A stretch of 41,628 nt of DNA from Acidobacteriaceae bacterium (GTDB taxonomy: Bacteria > Acidobacteriota > Terriglobia > Bryobacterales > Bryobacteraceae): NCBI GenBank assembly GCA_020247055.1, contig JADCJL010000096.1:1-41628 (forward strand), read 5' to 3'. How positions within the stretch are numbered: position 1 is the stretch's first letter; every line of letters starts with the position of its first letter. The translations under genes were made by a program, and so were the position numbers. Of this stretch, positions 1 through 8,405 are shown piece by piece. The notes beneath the pieces were generated by a model. The model searched no databases. It was not told the DNA's origin and worked only from the letters and a program-made list of their open reading frames with translations.

Positions 1-1581
1 GGGGGCGGAGTCGTTGTTGTTGAGGGCGGCCATGACATCGAGGTAGCCGGCGCCGACGGTGAACATGTCGTATTGGATGGTTTGGTTGCCGAAGGTGCTG
101 CGGGTGGGGAAGGACTTGGAGGCCGACTTCATGAGTTTGGCTTTGATGGTGTCGGGGGTGACGGCGGGGCCGAATTTCTGGACGAGGAGGGCGGCGGCGC
201 CGGCGACCATGGGGGCGGCCATGCTGGTGCCGGAGAGTTCCATGAATTCGCCGGTCCATGTAGATGGGAAAAAAGGATACATCGCAACAGGTTGCGTGAA
301 CTCTGAGATAATGACAAAGTTATTCGGGAAGAGCGTGTACAGGGTTGCACTCTCGGGAAACCCGCTGTCGACAACTACCCCGTAGTAAGAGACTTGACCG
401 TTTGGCATGGGGGTAGCGGCGCCCCACGACGGCAGATTCCGCTGGGCGGCGATGATCCGATTGCCGGGGGCGACGAGATCCGGCTTGACGATCTTGTCGA
501 CGTTGGTGGGACCTTTGGAGCTGTAGGAGGCGACGAGGTCGTCGGTGCGGGTAGGGGTGCCCATGTCGCGCATGGCGCCGACGGTGAGGACATAGGGGTC
601 GTTGCCGGGGGAGCCGATAGTGCCGTAGCCGTTGGTGTTGAAGGAGTTGTCGCGGCCGCGATTGCCGGCGGCGACGACGACGACGATGCCGGCGGCCCAG
701 GCGCGTTCGACGGCCTGGCAGAGGGGGTCCTTCTTGTAGGATTCGAGGATCCGCCGGCCGAGGGAGAGGTTGATGACGCGGATATTATGCTGCGTTTTCA
801 GTTGGATGGCGCGGTCGATGGCGCGAATGACGCCGGAGTCGGTGCCTCTACCGTCTTTGTCAAGCACGCGCAGATTGATGAGTCTGGCGAGCGGGGCGAT
901 ACCGTGAAAGGACCGTCTGGGTGTCCGGCTCTTCCCATCAGCGGTCAAACTGCAGAGTATCCCCCGGCCAGCCAGGATACCGGCCACATGGGTGCCATGA
1001 CCGTAGGCATCCTGGGTTCGGGTGGCGGGTTCGGTGGTGACGAAGGATTCGTTGTGGACGATGCGGCTGGTTTGGCAGTTTTCGTCGAGAAAGTCCGGCT
1101 TGGGCCAGATGCCGCTATCGACGACGGCGATGCCGACGCCTTTTCCGGTGAAACCGCTGTCTTGTGCGACATTGGCGAGGACGGCGGGGCGGGCCGAGTC
1201 CATGCTGGCGGAGATTTCGCGGTCGGGGGAGATGTATTTGACCCGGGGGTCGGCGGCGAGGGAGGCGAGGGCGGCGCGGCCGACGCGGGCGGAGAGTGCG
1301 CCGATGATGCCGAGTTCGGAGACGGGGCGGTGGGCGCTGAGGTTGACGCCGGCGGGGGGCGTGAAGGCGGTGGGCTGGCGGCGGGCGCCGGGGCGGGCGG
1401 CGGGTTCTTGAAGTTGGATGATGACGTCGATGGTTTGGTCCTCGGCGAGGTTGGCGAGGTCCGGGGCGAGTTTATCGTCCTGCGCGGCGAGGGGGACGGT
1501 GGCGAGGAGGAGAAGTAGGCCGGTAAGGCACCTCGCGTTCCGGCAGAGTAAGTTGGGAAGGAACTGACGGTGGTTTGTCAT
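1..1581 (-). CDS. S8 family subtilisin-like serine protease, 3' end beyond window
   Basis: This is a secreted subtilase whose C-terminus lies outside the window; 527 residues are readable from the ATG at 1581 without a stop. Residues 1-33 form a signal peptide (hydrophobic core LTGLLLLLATVPLAA, then AQ). An inhibitor-I9-like stretch follows to about residue 120, then the catalytic domain. The triad is visible: D155 in AVVDSGIW, H195 in GHGTHVAG, S453 in SGTSMAAP, with oxyanion N307 in VAAGN. About 75 residues separate the APGN motif from GTSMAAP, which is longer than the roughly 30 I would expect in related bacterial subtilases. That insert (about residues 390-445) uses AT-richer codons than the rest. 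The gene is divergent from the sulfatase across 168 bp. Family assignment is firm; the substrate is unknown. Confidence 0.93.
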   Translation of the reverse strand, partial: MTNHRQFLPNLLCRNARCLTGLLLLLATVPLAAQDDKLAPDLANLAEDQTIDVIIQLQEPAARPGARRQPTAFTPPAGVNLSAHRPVSELGIIGALSARVGRAALASLAADPRVKYISPDREISASMDSARPAVLANVAQDSGFTGKGVGIAVVDSGIWPKPDFLDENCQTSRIVHNESFVTTEPATRTQDAYGHGTHVAGILAGRGILCSLTADGKSRTPRRSFHGIAPLARLINLRVLDKDGRGTDSGVIRAIDRAIQLKTQHNIRVINLSLGRRILESYKKDPLCQAVERAWAAGIVVVVAAGNRGRDNSFNTNGYGTIGSPGNDPYVLTVGAMRDMGTPTRTDDLVASYSSKGPTNVDKIVKPDLVAPGNRIIAAQRNLPSWGAATPMPNGQVSYYGVVVDSGFPESATLYTLFPNNFVIISEFTQPVAMYPFFPSTWTGEFMELSGTSMAAPMVAGAAALLVQKFGPAVTPDTIKAKLMKSASKSFPTRSTFGNQTIQYDMFTVGAGYLDVMAALNNNDSAP

Positions 1582-1749
1582 GTACTGAGTGTAAAGTGCC
1601 AACCGTTGCAGAAAATACGGTACGAGTTACTCATTTAATTTCGGGACTTCGGTTGGGGTGATGAGGGAGTTCGCGGAGAGTAAGTGGGCGGCCCGTAGGC
1701 CCGGATGCGGGGCGGGGGAGGGGAGGCGAAGGCGTGTATGATAGCGGCT

Positions 1750-3267
1750 ATGGCAGATTCGATCTCGCGCCGCGCGCTGCTGGGCAGCGTCCTTCCTTCT
1801 CTGCTGGCCGCCCCGGCCAAACGGCCGAACATCCTGTTCGTCTACACGGACGACCATTCCTACCGGACGCTGAGCTGCTACAAAGAGGCCTATCCGTGGG
1901 TGAAGACGCCGAACATCGACCGGCTGGCGGCGCAGGGCGTCCGGTTTACGGCGGCCTATAACGGCGCCTGGTGCATGCCTTCGCGGGCGACGATGCTGAC
2001 GGGGCATCTGCAGTATGGCGTCGAGTCTATGCACATGGTGGGGGAGTATCCCGGCTGTGACTACGACGCCGCGAAGTGCCCGTTCTGGCCAAAGGTTTTC
2101 CGCGAGAACGGCTACGTGACCGGGCAGATCGGGAAGTGGCACGTCGGGACCGATACGGGGTTCGGGCGGGACTGGGACTATCAGCTCGTCTGGAACCGGC
2201 CGAAGTTCACGAGCACGGCCACGCATTACTACTACGATCAGCCGATTACTTACCACGGTGGTAAGACGGAGATCCTGAAACGGTATTCGACGGACCAATA
2301 CACGGACTGGGCGATTGAGTTTATCGAGAACAAAGACCGGGCCCGGGGCGACGGATCGAAGCCGTGGTACCTGTGGCTGTGCTACGGGGCGGTGCACGGG
2401 CCGTATCAGCCGGCGCAGCGCCATTTGGAGGAGTTGGCGGGGATTGATTTCGCTGTGCCGGCCGACATCTTCCCGCCGCGGGCGGGCAAGCCGGACTGGG
2501 CGCAGAAGATCAACATGTGGGAAAAGGACGCCAACGGCAGGCCGGTGTTCAACCGGCGGTCGCTGAATGCGTGGGTGCGGCAGTATCACCAGGGGGTGCT
2601 GGCGATTGACGAGGGGGTGGGTCGGATTCTGGACGCGCTCGACAAGTCCGGGCAGCGGGAGAATACGCTGGTTTGCTTCACCTCGGACCAGGGGCTGGCG
2701 TTCGGGCAGCACGGGTTCCGGGGGATCAAGATTGCTGCCTACGATGCCAACATCCGCTCGCCGCTGATTTTCTCGATGCCGGGGCGGATTCCGGCGGGCA
2801 AGGTGTGCGAGACGCCGGTGCGGGGCGCGGACCTGCCGCCCACCTTTTTCGCCTTCGCGGGCCTGAAGCTGCCGTGGGCGATGCACGGCCATGATCTGTC
2901 GCCGCTGCTGCGGGACCCGGGGCGGGCGTGGCCGCATCCGGTGCTGCTGGCGGCGACGGGGCATAGTTTTGGCTCGGACACGACCGCGATTCCGACTGAT
3001 CCCGAGCATATTCTGCACGGCGGGGTGCCGTGGTACGTGATGCTGCGGGAGAAGAACCTAAAGTATGTCCGGCCGCTGGTGACCGACCTCGAAGAGCTGT
3101 ATGACCTCGACAAAGACCCCGAGGAGCTGGATAACCTGGCGGTAAAGCGGGAGCACCAGGGGGCGTTGCGGCGGTTGCGGGCGGCGGCGATCGCGGAGCT
3201 GCGGAAGACAGGCTGCGGCTTTGTGGACCGGATGCCGGCGGTGCGCGAGGCGGAGGGCGGCGCTTAG
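1750..3267 (+). CDS. Cys-type sulfatase with Tat-like leader
   Basis: Type I sulfatase of the alkaline phosphatase superfamily, 505 residues. The chosen ATG gives MADSISRRALLGSVLPSLLA, a twin-arginine-like export leader; an upstream in-frame ATG at 1705 would only add residues without family similarity. The N-terminal metal site is the DD of VYTDDHS (about 34-35). The formylglycine site is C75 in CMPSRATMLTG, matching C-x-P-S-R. Further motifs are GQIGKWHVG and TSDQGLAFGQHGF. Activity would require conversion of C75 to formylglycine by a separate maturase; the SUMF1 protein in this window lacks the cysteines for that job. It probably desulfates a sugar or polysaccharide ester in the periplasm; the substrate cannot be read from sequence. 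Its stop overlaps the convergent M20 peptidase stop by three bases (TTAG). Confidence 0.92.
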   Translation: MADSISRRALLGSVLPSLLAAPAKRPNILFVYTDDHSYRTLSCYKEAYPWVKTPNIDRLAAQGVRFTAAYNGAWCMPSRATMLTGHLQYGVESMHMVGEYPGCDYDAAKCPFWPKVFRENGYVTGQIGKWHVGTDTGFGRDWDYQLVWNRPKFTSTATHYYYDQPITYHGGKTEILKRYSTDQYTDWAIEFIENKDRARGDGSKPWYLWLCYGAVHGPYQPAQRHLEELAGIDFAVPADIFPPRAGKPDWAQKINMWEKDANGRPVFNRRSLNAWVRQYHQGVLAIDEGVGRILDALDKSGQRENTLVCFTSDQGLAFGQHGFRGIKIAAYDANIRSPLIFSMPGRIPAGKVCETPVRGADLPPTFFAFAGLKLPWAMHGHDLSPLLRDPGRAWPHPVLLAATGHSFGSDTTAIPTDPEHILHGGVPWYVMLREKNLKYVRPLVTDLEELYDLDKDPEELDNLAVKREHQGALRRLRAAAIAELRKTGCGFVDRMPAVREAEGGA

Positions 3268-4541
3268 CGGCCCAGGCGGTAGAGGAGGAGGGCGGCGCGT
3301 TTGGCTTGCTTGGTGAGGCTGTCGAGTTCGACGGATTCGCCAACGGCGTGGGTGCCGGCGCCGACGGCGCCGAGGCCGTCGAGGCAGTCGACGTAGGCGG
3401 CGATGTAGGAGATGTCGCCGGCGCCGCGCTGCATGGGGTCGAGCTCCTCGATGCGGCCGAGGCCGGCGGCGCGGCTGGCTTCGTCGTAGAGCGCGAGGAG
3501 GCGGCGGTTGCCGGGGGTGGGGGGCATGGGAGGGGCGCCTTCGACGAACTTGATTTCGGATTGGGTGCCCGGGAGGCTCTTGGCGATGATGGCGTACATG
3601 CGGTCTTTGATACGGCTGACCTGGGCGGGTTCGAGGGCGCGGACTTCGCCGCGGGCGAGGGCCTGGGCGGCGATGATGTTGGGTTTCCCGTCGGCGGTGG
3701 CTTTGCCGTCGGCGTCGGCCTGGACGGCGCCGCCGCCGAGGAGGAGGCCGGCGTTGAAGGTGAGGTTGGGCTCTTTGAGGGTTTGCTCAAAGGTGGAGAT
3801 GACGCGGCTGATTTCGTAGATGGCGCCGTAGCCGGAGCTTTCCGTGAAGACTTGGCCGGAGTGGCCGGCTTTGCCGGTGGAGCGGACCTCCCAGCCGAGG
3901 TAGCCGCGGCGGGCGGTGGTGGCGTAATCGAAGCCAAGGCCTTTGATCCCGCCTTCAAAGCTGAGGGCGGCGCGGGAGAGTTTGGCGAGGCGGACCATTT
4001 CAAGCCGGGAGTGGTTGGGGAGGTCAGGGCGGCGGCCGGGCTCTTCTTCGTCGCCGGTGAGCATGACGGTGAGGGGGAGGGGGGCGAGCTGGCCAGCGGC
4101 GTGGAGGGCGCGGAGGGCGGTGAGGAGGACGACGATGCCGCCTTTCATGTCGGCGACGCCGGGGCCGGTGGCGCCGGGGCCTTTGCGTTCGAATTTTTGG
4201 AAGGGGCTGGCGGGTTCAAAGACGGTATCGAGGTGACCGATGAGCAGGATGGGTTTACCGCCGTTGCCCTTGTGTTCGGCGATGAGGTGGGGGCCGCGAT
4301 GGACGGCGTCCATGGGGAGGAGGCGCGTCGTGAAGCCGAGAGCGTCGAACTCTTTCCGGGTGAGTTCGGCCATGGCGCGGACGCCGGCGGGGTGGAAGGT
4401 GCCGGAGTTCTGGTTGACGAGGGATTCGAGCAGCGTGAGGGCGGGGGCGGCCTGGCGGTCGACAGCGGCGAGGATGGCGGGTTCCTGGGCGAGCAGGGCG
4501 AGGGGGAGGGCGAGGGCGAGGGCGAGGATGGGCAGACGCAT
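3264..4541 (-). CDS. secreted M20 family metallopeptidase (glutamate carboxypeptidase-like)
   Basis: A 425-residue zinc peptidase of the M20/M28 clan. The start was placed at the ATG giving MRLPILALALALPLALLAQ, a clear signal peptide; earlier in-frame ATGs lack one. Metal and catalytic residues are H103 and D105 in GHLDTVFE, D131 in GPGVADMKGG, and the acidic run 164-167 in TGDEEEPG (general base and ligand). E196 and the C-terminal histidine in GTHAVGES are further likely ligands. The dimerisation domain lies between (about 205-320). It most resembles carboxypeptidase G2-type enzymes that remove C-terminal glutamate or other amino acids. It is divergent from the DHOD-like gene across 58 bp and convergent with the sulfatase. 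Substrate is inferred only at family level. Confidence 0.9.
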   Translation of the reverse strand: MRLPILALALALPLALLAQEPAILAAVDRQAAPALTLLESLVNQNSGTFHPAGVRAMAELTRKEFDALGFTTRLLPMDAVHRGPHLIAEHKGNGGKPILLIGHLDTVFEPASPFQKFERKGPGATGPGVADMKGGIVVLLTALRALHAAGQLAPLPLTVMLTGDEEEPGRRPDLPNHSRLEMVRLAKLSRAALSFEGGIKGLGFDYATTARRGYLGWEVRSTGKAGHSGQVFTESSGYGAIYEISRVISTFEQTLKEPNLTFNAGLLLGGGAVQADADGKATADGKPNIIAAQALARGEVRALEPAQVSRIKDRMYAIIAKSLPGTQSEIKFVEGAPPMPPTPGNRRLLALYDEASRAAGLGRIEELDPMQRGAGDISYIAAYVDCLDGLGAVGAGTHAVGESVELDSLTKQAKRAALLLYRLGR

Positions 4542-4599
4542 CTCCTTAGGGTAGCGGAGGTGGCTTGACTCTGGCGCGCGAGAGGAGTGTGCTGGGGGT

Positions 4600-5562
4600 A
4601 TGGCAGACGTAACGACTTCCTGGTTGGGCATGAGTTTGACGAGTCCGTTGGTGGTGGCGGCGAGTCCGCTCTCGCAGGACGCCGGGGCGGTGGCGGCGGC
4701 GGTGGAGGCGGGAGCGGGGGCGGTGGTAGTGTACTCGCTCTTTGAAGAAGACCTGGTGGCGGAGCAGTCGGCGCCGCGGGGGTTTGTGGGGGTGGATCCT
4801 TATCTGCGGCACGTGGAGGCGCTGCGGGGGCGGGTGGGGGTGCCGGTGGTGGCGTCGTTGAACGGGACGACGCCGGGCGGTTGGACGAAGTACGCGCGGA
4901 GTTTGGAGGGGGCGGGGGCGAGTGCGCTGGAGTTGAATTTGTACGAGGTAGCGGCGTCGCCGGCGGTGGGCGGGGCGGAGTTGGAGTTCCGGCAGGTGGA
5001 TGTGGTGGCGGCGGTGGTGGGGGCGGTGGGGGTGCCGGTGACGGTAAAGATATCGCCGTTTTACTCGTCGGTGCCGGCGTTTGTGCGGCGGTTGGAGGAG
5101 GTGGGGGCGCGGGGGGTGACGGTGTTCAACCGGTTCTATCAGCCGGACATTTCGCTGGAGACGCTGCAGGTGGACCGGCGGGTGGTGCCATCGACGGCGG
5201 CGGAGCTGCCGCTGCGCTTGCATGCGCTGGCGCTGCTGGCGCCGTTTGCGCGGCTGTCGTTGGGGTGTACGGGCGGGGTGCAGACGGGCTTGGACGCGGC
5301 GAAGGCGATTTTGTGCGGGGCGCACGTGGTGCAGGTGGCGTCGGCGCTGCTCGAGCGGGGGCCGGAGTATGTGGGGGTGATGCGGGAGGAGCTGGCGGGG
5401 TGGCTGGACCGGAAGAAGATGGCGTCGGTGACGGCGGCGCGGGGGAGATTAGGGTTTGGGTTTACGGCGGATGCGCACGCCTGGGAGCGGCTGAACTATA
5501 CGCGGACGCTGCGGGAGTGGCCTGCCACCGGGGAGGGGCGGCAGGCCGGAGGGGAGGCTTAG
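4600..5562 (+). CDS. dihydroorotate dehydrogenase-like flavoprotein
   Basis: A 320-residue TIM-barrel protein of the PyrD-like group. It begins [20 protein letters not shown], the usual first strand of class 1 DHOD-like enzymes. It contains [26 protein letters not shown] (FMN-contacting Lys) and [15 protein letters not shown]. True PyrD enzymes have Cys or Ser in a fixed loop. Here the loop resembles the 'DHOD-like' relatives, usually found outside pyrimidine clusters, so orotate formation should not be assumed. The ATG has a GAGGAG-like ribosome site upstream. No other pyrimidine gene is nearby. Its stop overlaps the stop of the convergent superoxide dismutase (TTAG). Confidence 0.85.
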   Translation: MADVTTSWLGMSLTSPLVVAASPLSQDAGAVAAAVEAGAGAVVVYSLFEEDLVAEQSAPRGFVGVDPYLRHVEALRGRVGVPVVASLNGTTPGGWTKYARSLEGAGASALELNLYEVAASPAVGGAELEFRQVDVVAAVVGAVGVPVTVKISPFYSSVPAFVRRLEEVGARGVTVFNRFYQPDISLETLQVDRRVVPSTAAELPLRLHALALLAPFARLSLGCTGGVQTGLDAAKAILCGAHVVQVASALLERGPEYVGVMREELAGWLDRKKMASVTAARGRLGFGFTADAHAWERLNYTRTLREWPATGEGRQAGGEA

Positions 5563-6185
5563 AAGGAGAGGGTGAGGGTGCCGTTGAAGAGGCCTTCGGC
5601 GGCGTTCCAGTTGACGACGTTCCAGTAGGCGTCGATGTAGTCGGGGCGCTTGTTCTGATACTTGAGATAGTAGGCGTGTTCCCAGACGTCGAGGCCGAGG
5701 ATGGGGGTTTTGCCGTCCATGAGGGGGGAGTCCTGGTTGGCGCTGGAGGTGACTTCGACGGAGCCGTCGGCGTTCTTGACAAGCCAGGCCCAGCCGGAAC
5801 CGAAACGGCCGACGGCGGCGGCCTTGAAGGCGGCCTTGAAGGCGTCGAAGTCGCCGTACTTGGCGGTGATGGCGGCGGCGAGGTTGCCGGTGGGGGCGCC
5901 GCCGGCGTTGGGGCCCATGGTGGCCCAGAAGAGGGTGTGGTTGGCGTGGCCGCCGCCGTGGTTGCGGACGGCGCCTTTGGCGGCATCGGGGACGATGGCC
6001 AGGTTGTTCGAGAGCAGCTCTTCGAGCGACTTGCCTTCGAGCGAGGCGTTGGCCGTCACGGCGTTATTCAAGTTGGTGACGTAGGTCTGGTGGTGGCGGG
6101 TGCGATGGATATCCATCGTCACGGCGTCAATGTAGGGCTCGAGGGCGTCGTTCGAGTATCCCAACTCAGGCAGAACAAAAGGCAT
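5559..6185 (-). CDS. sodA: superoxide dismutase, Mn-type
   Basis: Fe/Mn superoxide dismutase, 208 residues, full length, converting superoxide to oxygen and hydrogen peroxide. No signal peptide is seen, so it should be cytoplasmic. Metal ligands are H27 ([13 protein letters not shown]), H83 (HANHTLFW), D166 and H170 ([10 protein letters not shown]). The second-sphere Gln is at 151 in SANQDSPLM and the motif GGGHANH is present. Both are features of the Mn or cambialistic branch, so Mn is favoured but not proven. A good AGGAG site lies upstream of the ATG. It follows gatA after 17 bp and probably shares its transcript. Confidence 0.94.
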   Translation of the reverse strand: MPFVLPELGYSNDALEPYIDAVTMDIHRTRHHQTYVTNLNNAVTANASLEGKSLEELLSNNLAIVPDAAKGAVRNHGGGHANHTLFWATMGPNAGGAPTGNLAAAITAKYGDFDAFKAAFKAAAVGRFGSGWAWLVKNADGSVEVTSSANQDSPLMDGKTPILGLDVWEHAYYLKYQNKRPDYIDAYWNVVNWNAAEGLFNGTLTLSF

Positions 6186-6202
6186 CAGGTTATCTCCTCA
6201 AA

Positions 6203-7645
6203 TCAGGCGGTGAAGCCGCCGGCTTTTTCGTATTGGTGCGCGAGACGGAACATCACGTCTTCGGCAAAGTGCTTGGTAAGAATTTGCATGCCCACCGGCA
6301 GACCTTCGGCGGTGGTTCCACAGGGGACGCTCATGCAGGGGACACCTGCGAGGCTCCCCGTAATCGTATAGATGTCGGAAAGGTACATTTGAATCGGGTC
6401 ATTTACCTTTTCTCCGATTTTAAATGCAGGGAAGGGGGAGACGGGGGTGATGAGGGCGTCGACGTGGGCGAAGGCGCGGGTGAAATCTTCGGTGAGCAGG
6501 CGGCGGACTTTCTGGGCTTTACGGTAGAAGGCGTCGTAGTAGCCGTGGCTGAGGACGTAGGAGCCAAGCATGATGCGGCGTTTGACTTCGGCGCCGAAGC
6601 CTTCGCCGCGGGTGTTTTTGTACATGTCGGCGAGGGTGTGGCTATTGGGAGAGCGGACGCCGTAGCGGACGCCATCGAAGCGGCTGAGATTGGCGGAGAG
6701 TTCGGCGGTGCAGAGGATGTAATACGTCGCGATGGCGTATTCGGTGTGAGGGAGGCTGACTTCGGAGATTTCGCAGCCAAGTTTTTTGAGGACCTCGACG
6801 CCGGCCAGGATGCGGTCGCCGGTTTCGGGGGCGAGGTTCGAGAAGTACTCTTTGGGGAGGCCGAGTTTGAGGCCTTGGACGGAGTCGCCGAGGAGAGCGG
6901 TGTAGTCAGGGACGGGCTGGGCGGCGGAGGTAGCGTCGCGGGGGTCGCGCCCGGCGATGGCGCCGAGGAGGGTAGCGGAATCGGCGACGGTGCGGGAGAA
7001 GGGTCCGATGTGGTCGAGGGAGCTGGCGAAGGCGACCAGACCGTAGCGGGAGACGCGGCCGTAGGTAGGGGTGACGCCGACGCAGCCGCAGAAGCTGGCG
7101 GGTTGGCGGATGGAGCCGCCGGTATCGGAGCCGAGCGAGACAACGGCGGTACCCTGGGCGACGGCGGCGGCGCTGCCGCCGGAGCTGCCGCCGGGGACGC
7201 GGTCGAGGGCGACGGGGTTACGGACGGGGCCGAAGGCCGAGTTTTCGTTCGAGGAGCCCATGGCGAACTCGTCGCAGTTGGCTTTGCCGAGAAGGATGCC
7301 GCCGGCGGCTTCGAGGCGTTCGACGGCGGTCGAGTCGTAGGGGGGGAGGTAGTTCGAGAGAATTTTCGAGGCGCAGGTGGTTTTGACGTCTTTGGTGACG
7401 ATGACGTCTTTGACGGCGATGGGAACGCCGGCGAGGGGGCCGAGGGGTTGGCCGGCGGCGATTTGAGCGTCGACGCGGGCGGCGGCGGCCAGGGCGCGCT
7501 GGTCGCTGAAGGTAAGGTAGGCGTTGGTTTTGGGGTTTTCGGCCTGGGCGAAGCGGAGGGCTTCGGTGGTGAGCTCGACGGCGCTGAACTGTTTACCGAG
7601 GAGGCCGTCGCGGACGGCGGGGATGGTCAGTTTGGCGATGTTCAT
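6203..7645 (-). CDS. gatA: Asp-tRNA(Asn)/Glu-tRNA(Gln) amidotransferase subunit A
   Basis: Amidase-signature subunit that releases ammonia from glutamine for transamidation of mischarged Asp-tRNA(Asn) or Glu-tRNA(Gln). It is 480 residues, the normal length. The Ser-cisSer-Lys triad is visible as K79 (GVPIAVKDV), S154 (PGGSSGGSAAA) and S178 (SDTGGSIRQP), the same numbering as in Staphylococcus GatA. It lies 4 bp after gatC and 17 bp before sod. The tRNA-binding subunit gatB is not in the window. Its presence suggests that Gln and/or Asn tRNA charging uses the indirect route in this organism. Confidence 0.96.
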   Translation of the reverse strand: MNIAKLTIPAVRDGLLGKQFSAVELTTEALRFAQAENPKTNAYLTFSDQRALAAAARVDAQIAAGQPLGPLAGVPIAVKDVIVTKDVKTTCASKILSNYLPPYDSTAVERLEAAGGILLGKANCDEFAMGSSNENSAFGPVRNPVALDRVPGGSSGGSAAAVAQGTAVVSLGSDTGGSIRQPASFCGCVGVTPTYGRVSRYGLVAFASSLDHIGPFSRTVADSATLLGAIAGRDPRDATSAAQPVPDYTALLGDSVQGLKLGLPKEYFSNLAPETGDRILAGVEVLKKLGCEISEVSLPHTEYAIATYYILCTAELSANLSRFDGVRYGVRSPNSHTLADMYKNTRGEGFGAEVKRRIMLGSYVLSHGYYDAFYRKAQKVRRLLTEDFTRAFAHVDALITPVSPFPAFKIGEKVNDPIQMYLSDIYTITGSLAGVPCMSVPCGTTAEGLPVGMQILTKHFAEDVMFRLAHQYEKAGGFTA

Positions 7646-7649
7646 GGGG

Positions 7650-7949
7650 TTAGCGCTCGATGACCTTGGGCACTTTGAAGTATCCGGCGCCGGCGAGGGG
7701 GGCGTTCGAGAGCGCGACTTCGTTGGCGAGAGGGGTGTGTTCGACGTCTTCGCGGAGGGACTCGTTTTCCTGGCCGGCGAAGAGGACCTGAGTCATGGGT
7801 TCGACCTGAGAGGTGTCGAGTTCGTTGAGCTTCTCCATGTGGGAGAGGATGCCGCTGAGGTCGGCGGTGTACTGGTGGATTTCCTGCTCGCTGAGGGTGA
7901 GGTTGGCGAGGCCGGCGACGTAGCGGACGTTTTCTTCGGTGAGTTTCAA
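7650..7949 (-). CDS. gatC: Asp-tRNA(Asn)/Glu-tRNA(Gln) amidotransferase subunit C
   Basis: A 99-residue small subunit that stabilises GatA-GatB. The N-terminus MKLTEENVRYVAGLANLTLS and the helix with DLSGILSHMEKLNELDT are typical of GatC, as is the C-terminal motif with LREDV. Its ATG overlaps the stop of the upstream DUF721 gene as ATGA, indicating translational coupling, and gatA follows 4 bp later. Confidence 0.94.
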   Translation of the reverse strand: MKLTEENVRYVAGLANLTLSEQEIHQYTADLSGILSHMEKLNELDTSQVEPMTQVLFAGQENESLREDVEHTPLANEVALSNAPLAGAGYFKVPKVIER

Positions 7950-8362
7950 GCGGTTTTCCTTTCGCGGCGCTCCTGTTCGCGTTCGCTGCGGGCGCGCGAG
8001 TTCAGGTAGAGCAGTTTAAAGATGGGATCTTCGATGCCATCGGCGCGGGGGTCGGCGACGGTGGCGCGGGCGGGTTCACGGCGCGGGGCGCCGATGCGGA
8101 ATTCGAGGTGTTCGACGTGATCGGGGCCGAGGATGGCGAGGAGCTTGGAGAGAATCTGGGGGGTGAGGGTGGTGAGCTGACGCTGCCAGGTGAGGTCTTC
8201 GACTTCGATGACGAGTTTGCGGCCGAAGAGGCGGACGGAGCCGGTGCGTCCGGCGAGGCGTTTGCCGACGGCAGCGGGCCAGGCGGCGACGGCCAACTCC
8301 TCGGGGGAGAGGGTGGCGGTCCTCATTTTGAGACGGGTAACAAGGCGTCCAGCGCGTTGCAT
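7946..8362 (-). CDS. DUF721 (DciA-like) protein
   Basis: A 138-residue protein with the DUF721 fold. The conserved part runs through WPAAVGKRLAGRTGSVRLFG, KLVIEVEDLTWQRQLTTL and LLAILG. DUF721 includes DciA, a loader or operator of the replicative helicase DnaB in bacteria lacking DnaC/DnaI. DciA function here is inferred from the domain alone. The basic C-terminal tail (RARSEREQERRERK) is consistent with DNA or RNA contact. It has no clear Shine-Dalgarno, overlaps gatC by four bases and starts 43 bp after the stop of the kinase gene. Confidence 0.8.
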   Translation of the reverse strand: MQRAGRLVTRLKMRTATLSPEELAVAAWPAAVGKRLAGRTGSVRLFGRKLVIEVEDLTWQRQLTTLTPQILSKLLAILGPDHVEHLEFRIGAPRREPARATVADPRADGIEDPIFKLLYLNSRARSEREQERRERKTA

Positions 8363-8405
8363 GGTTGGTAGGGCAGGAGACCGGGGGAGACCTCTAGTCT
8401 ACTAC

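Noticed and set aside
394-1518. 374-codon + strand frame rich in Gly, Val and Asp
   Set aside because: It lies opposite the subtilase, whose triad and signal peptide are intact; the + frame is a compositional artefact.
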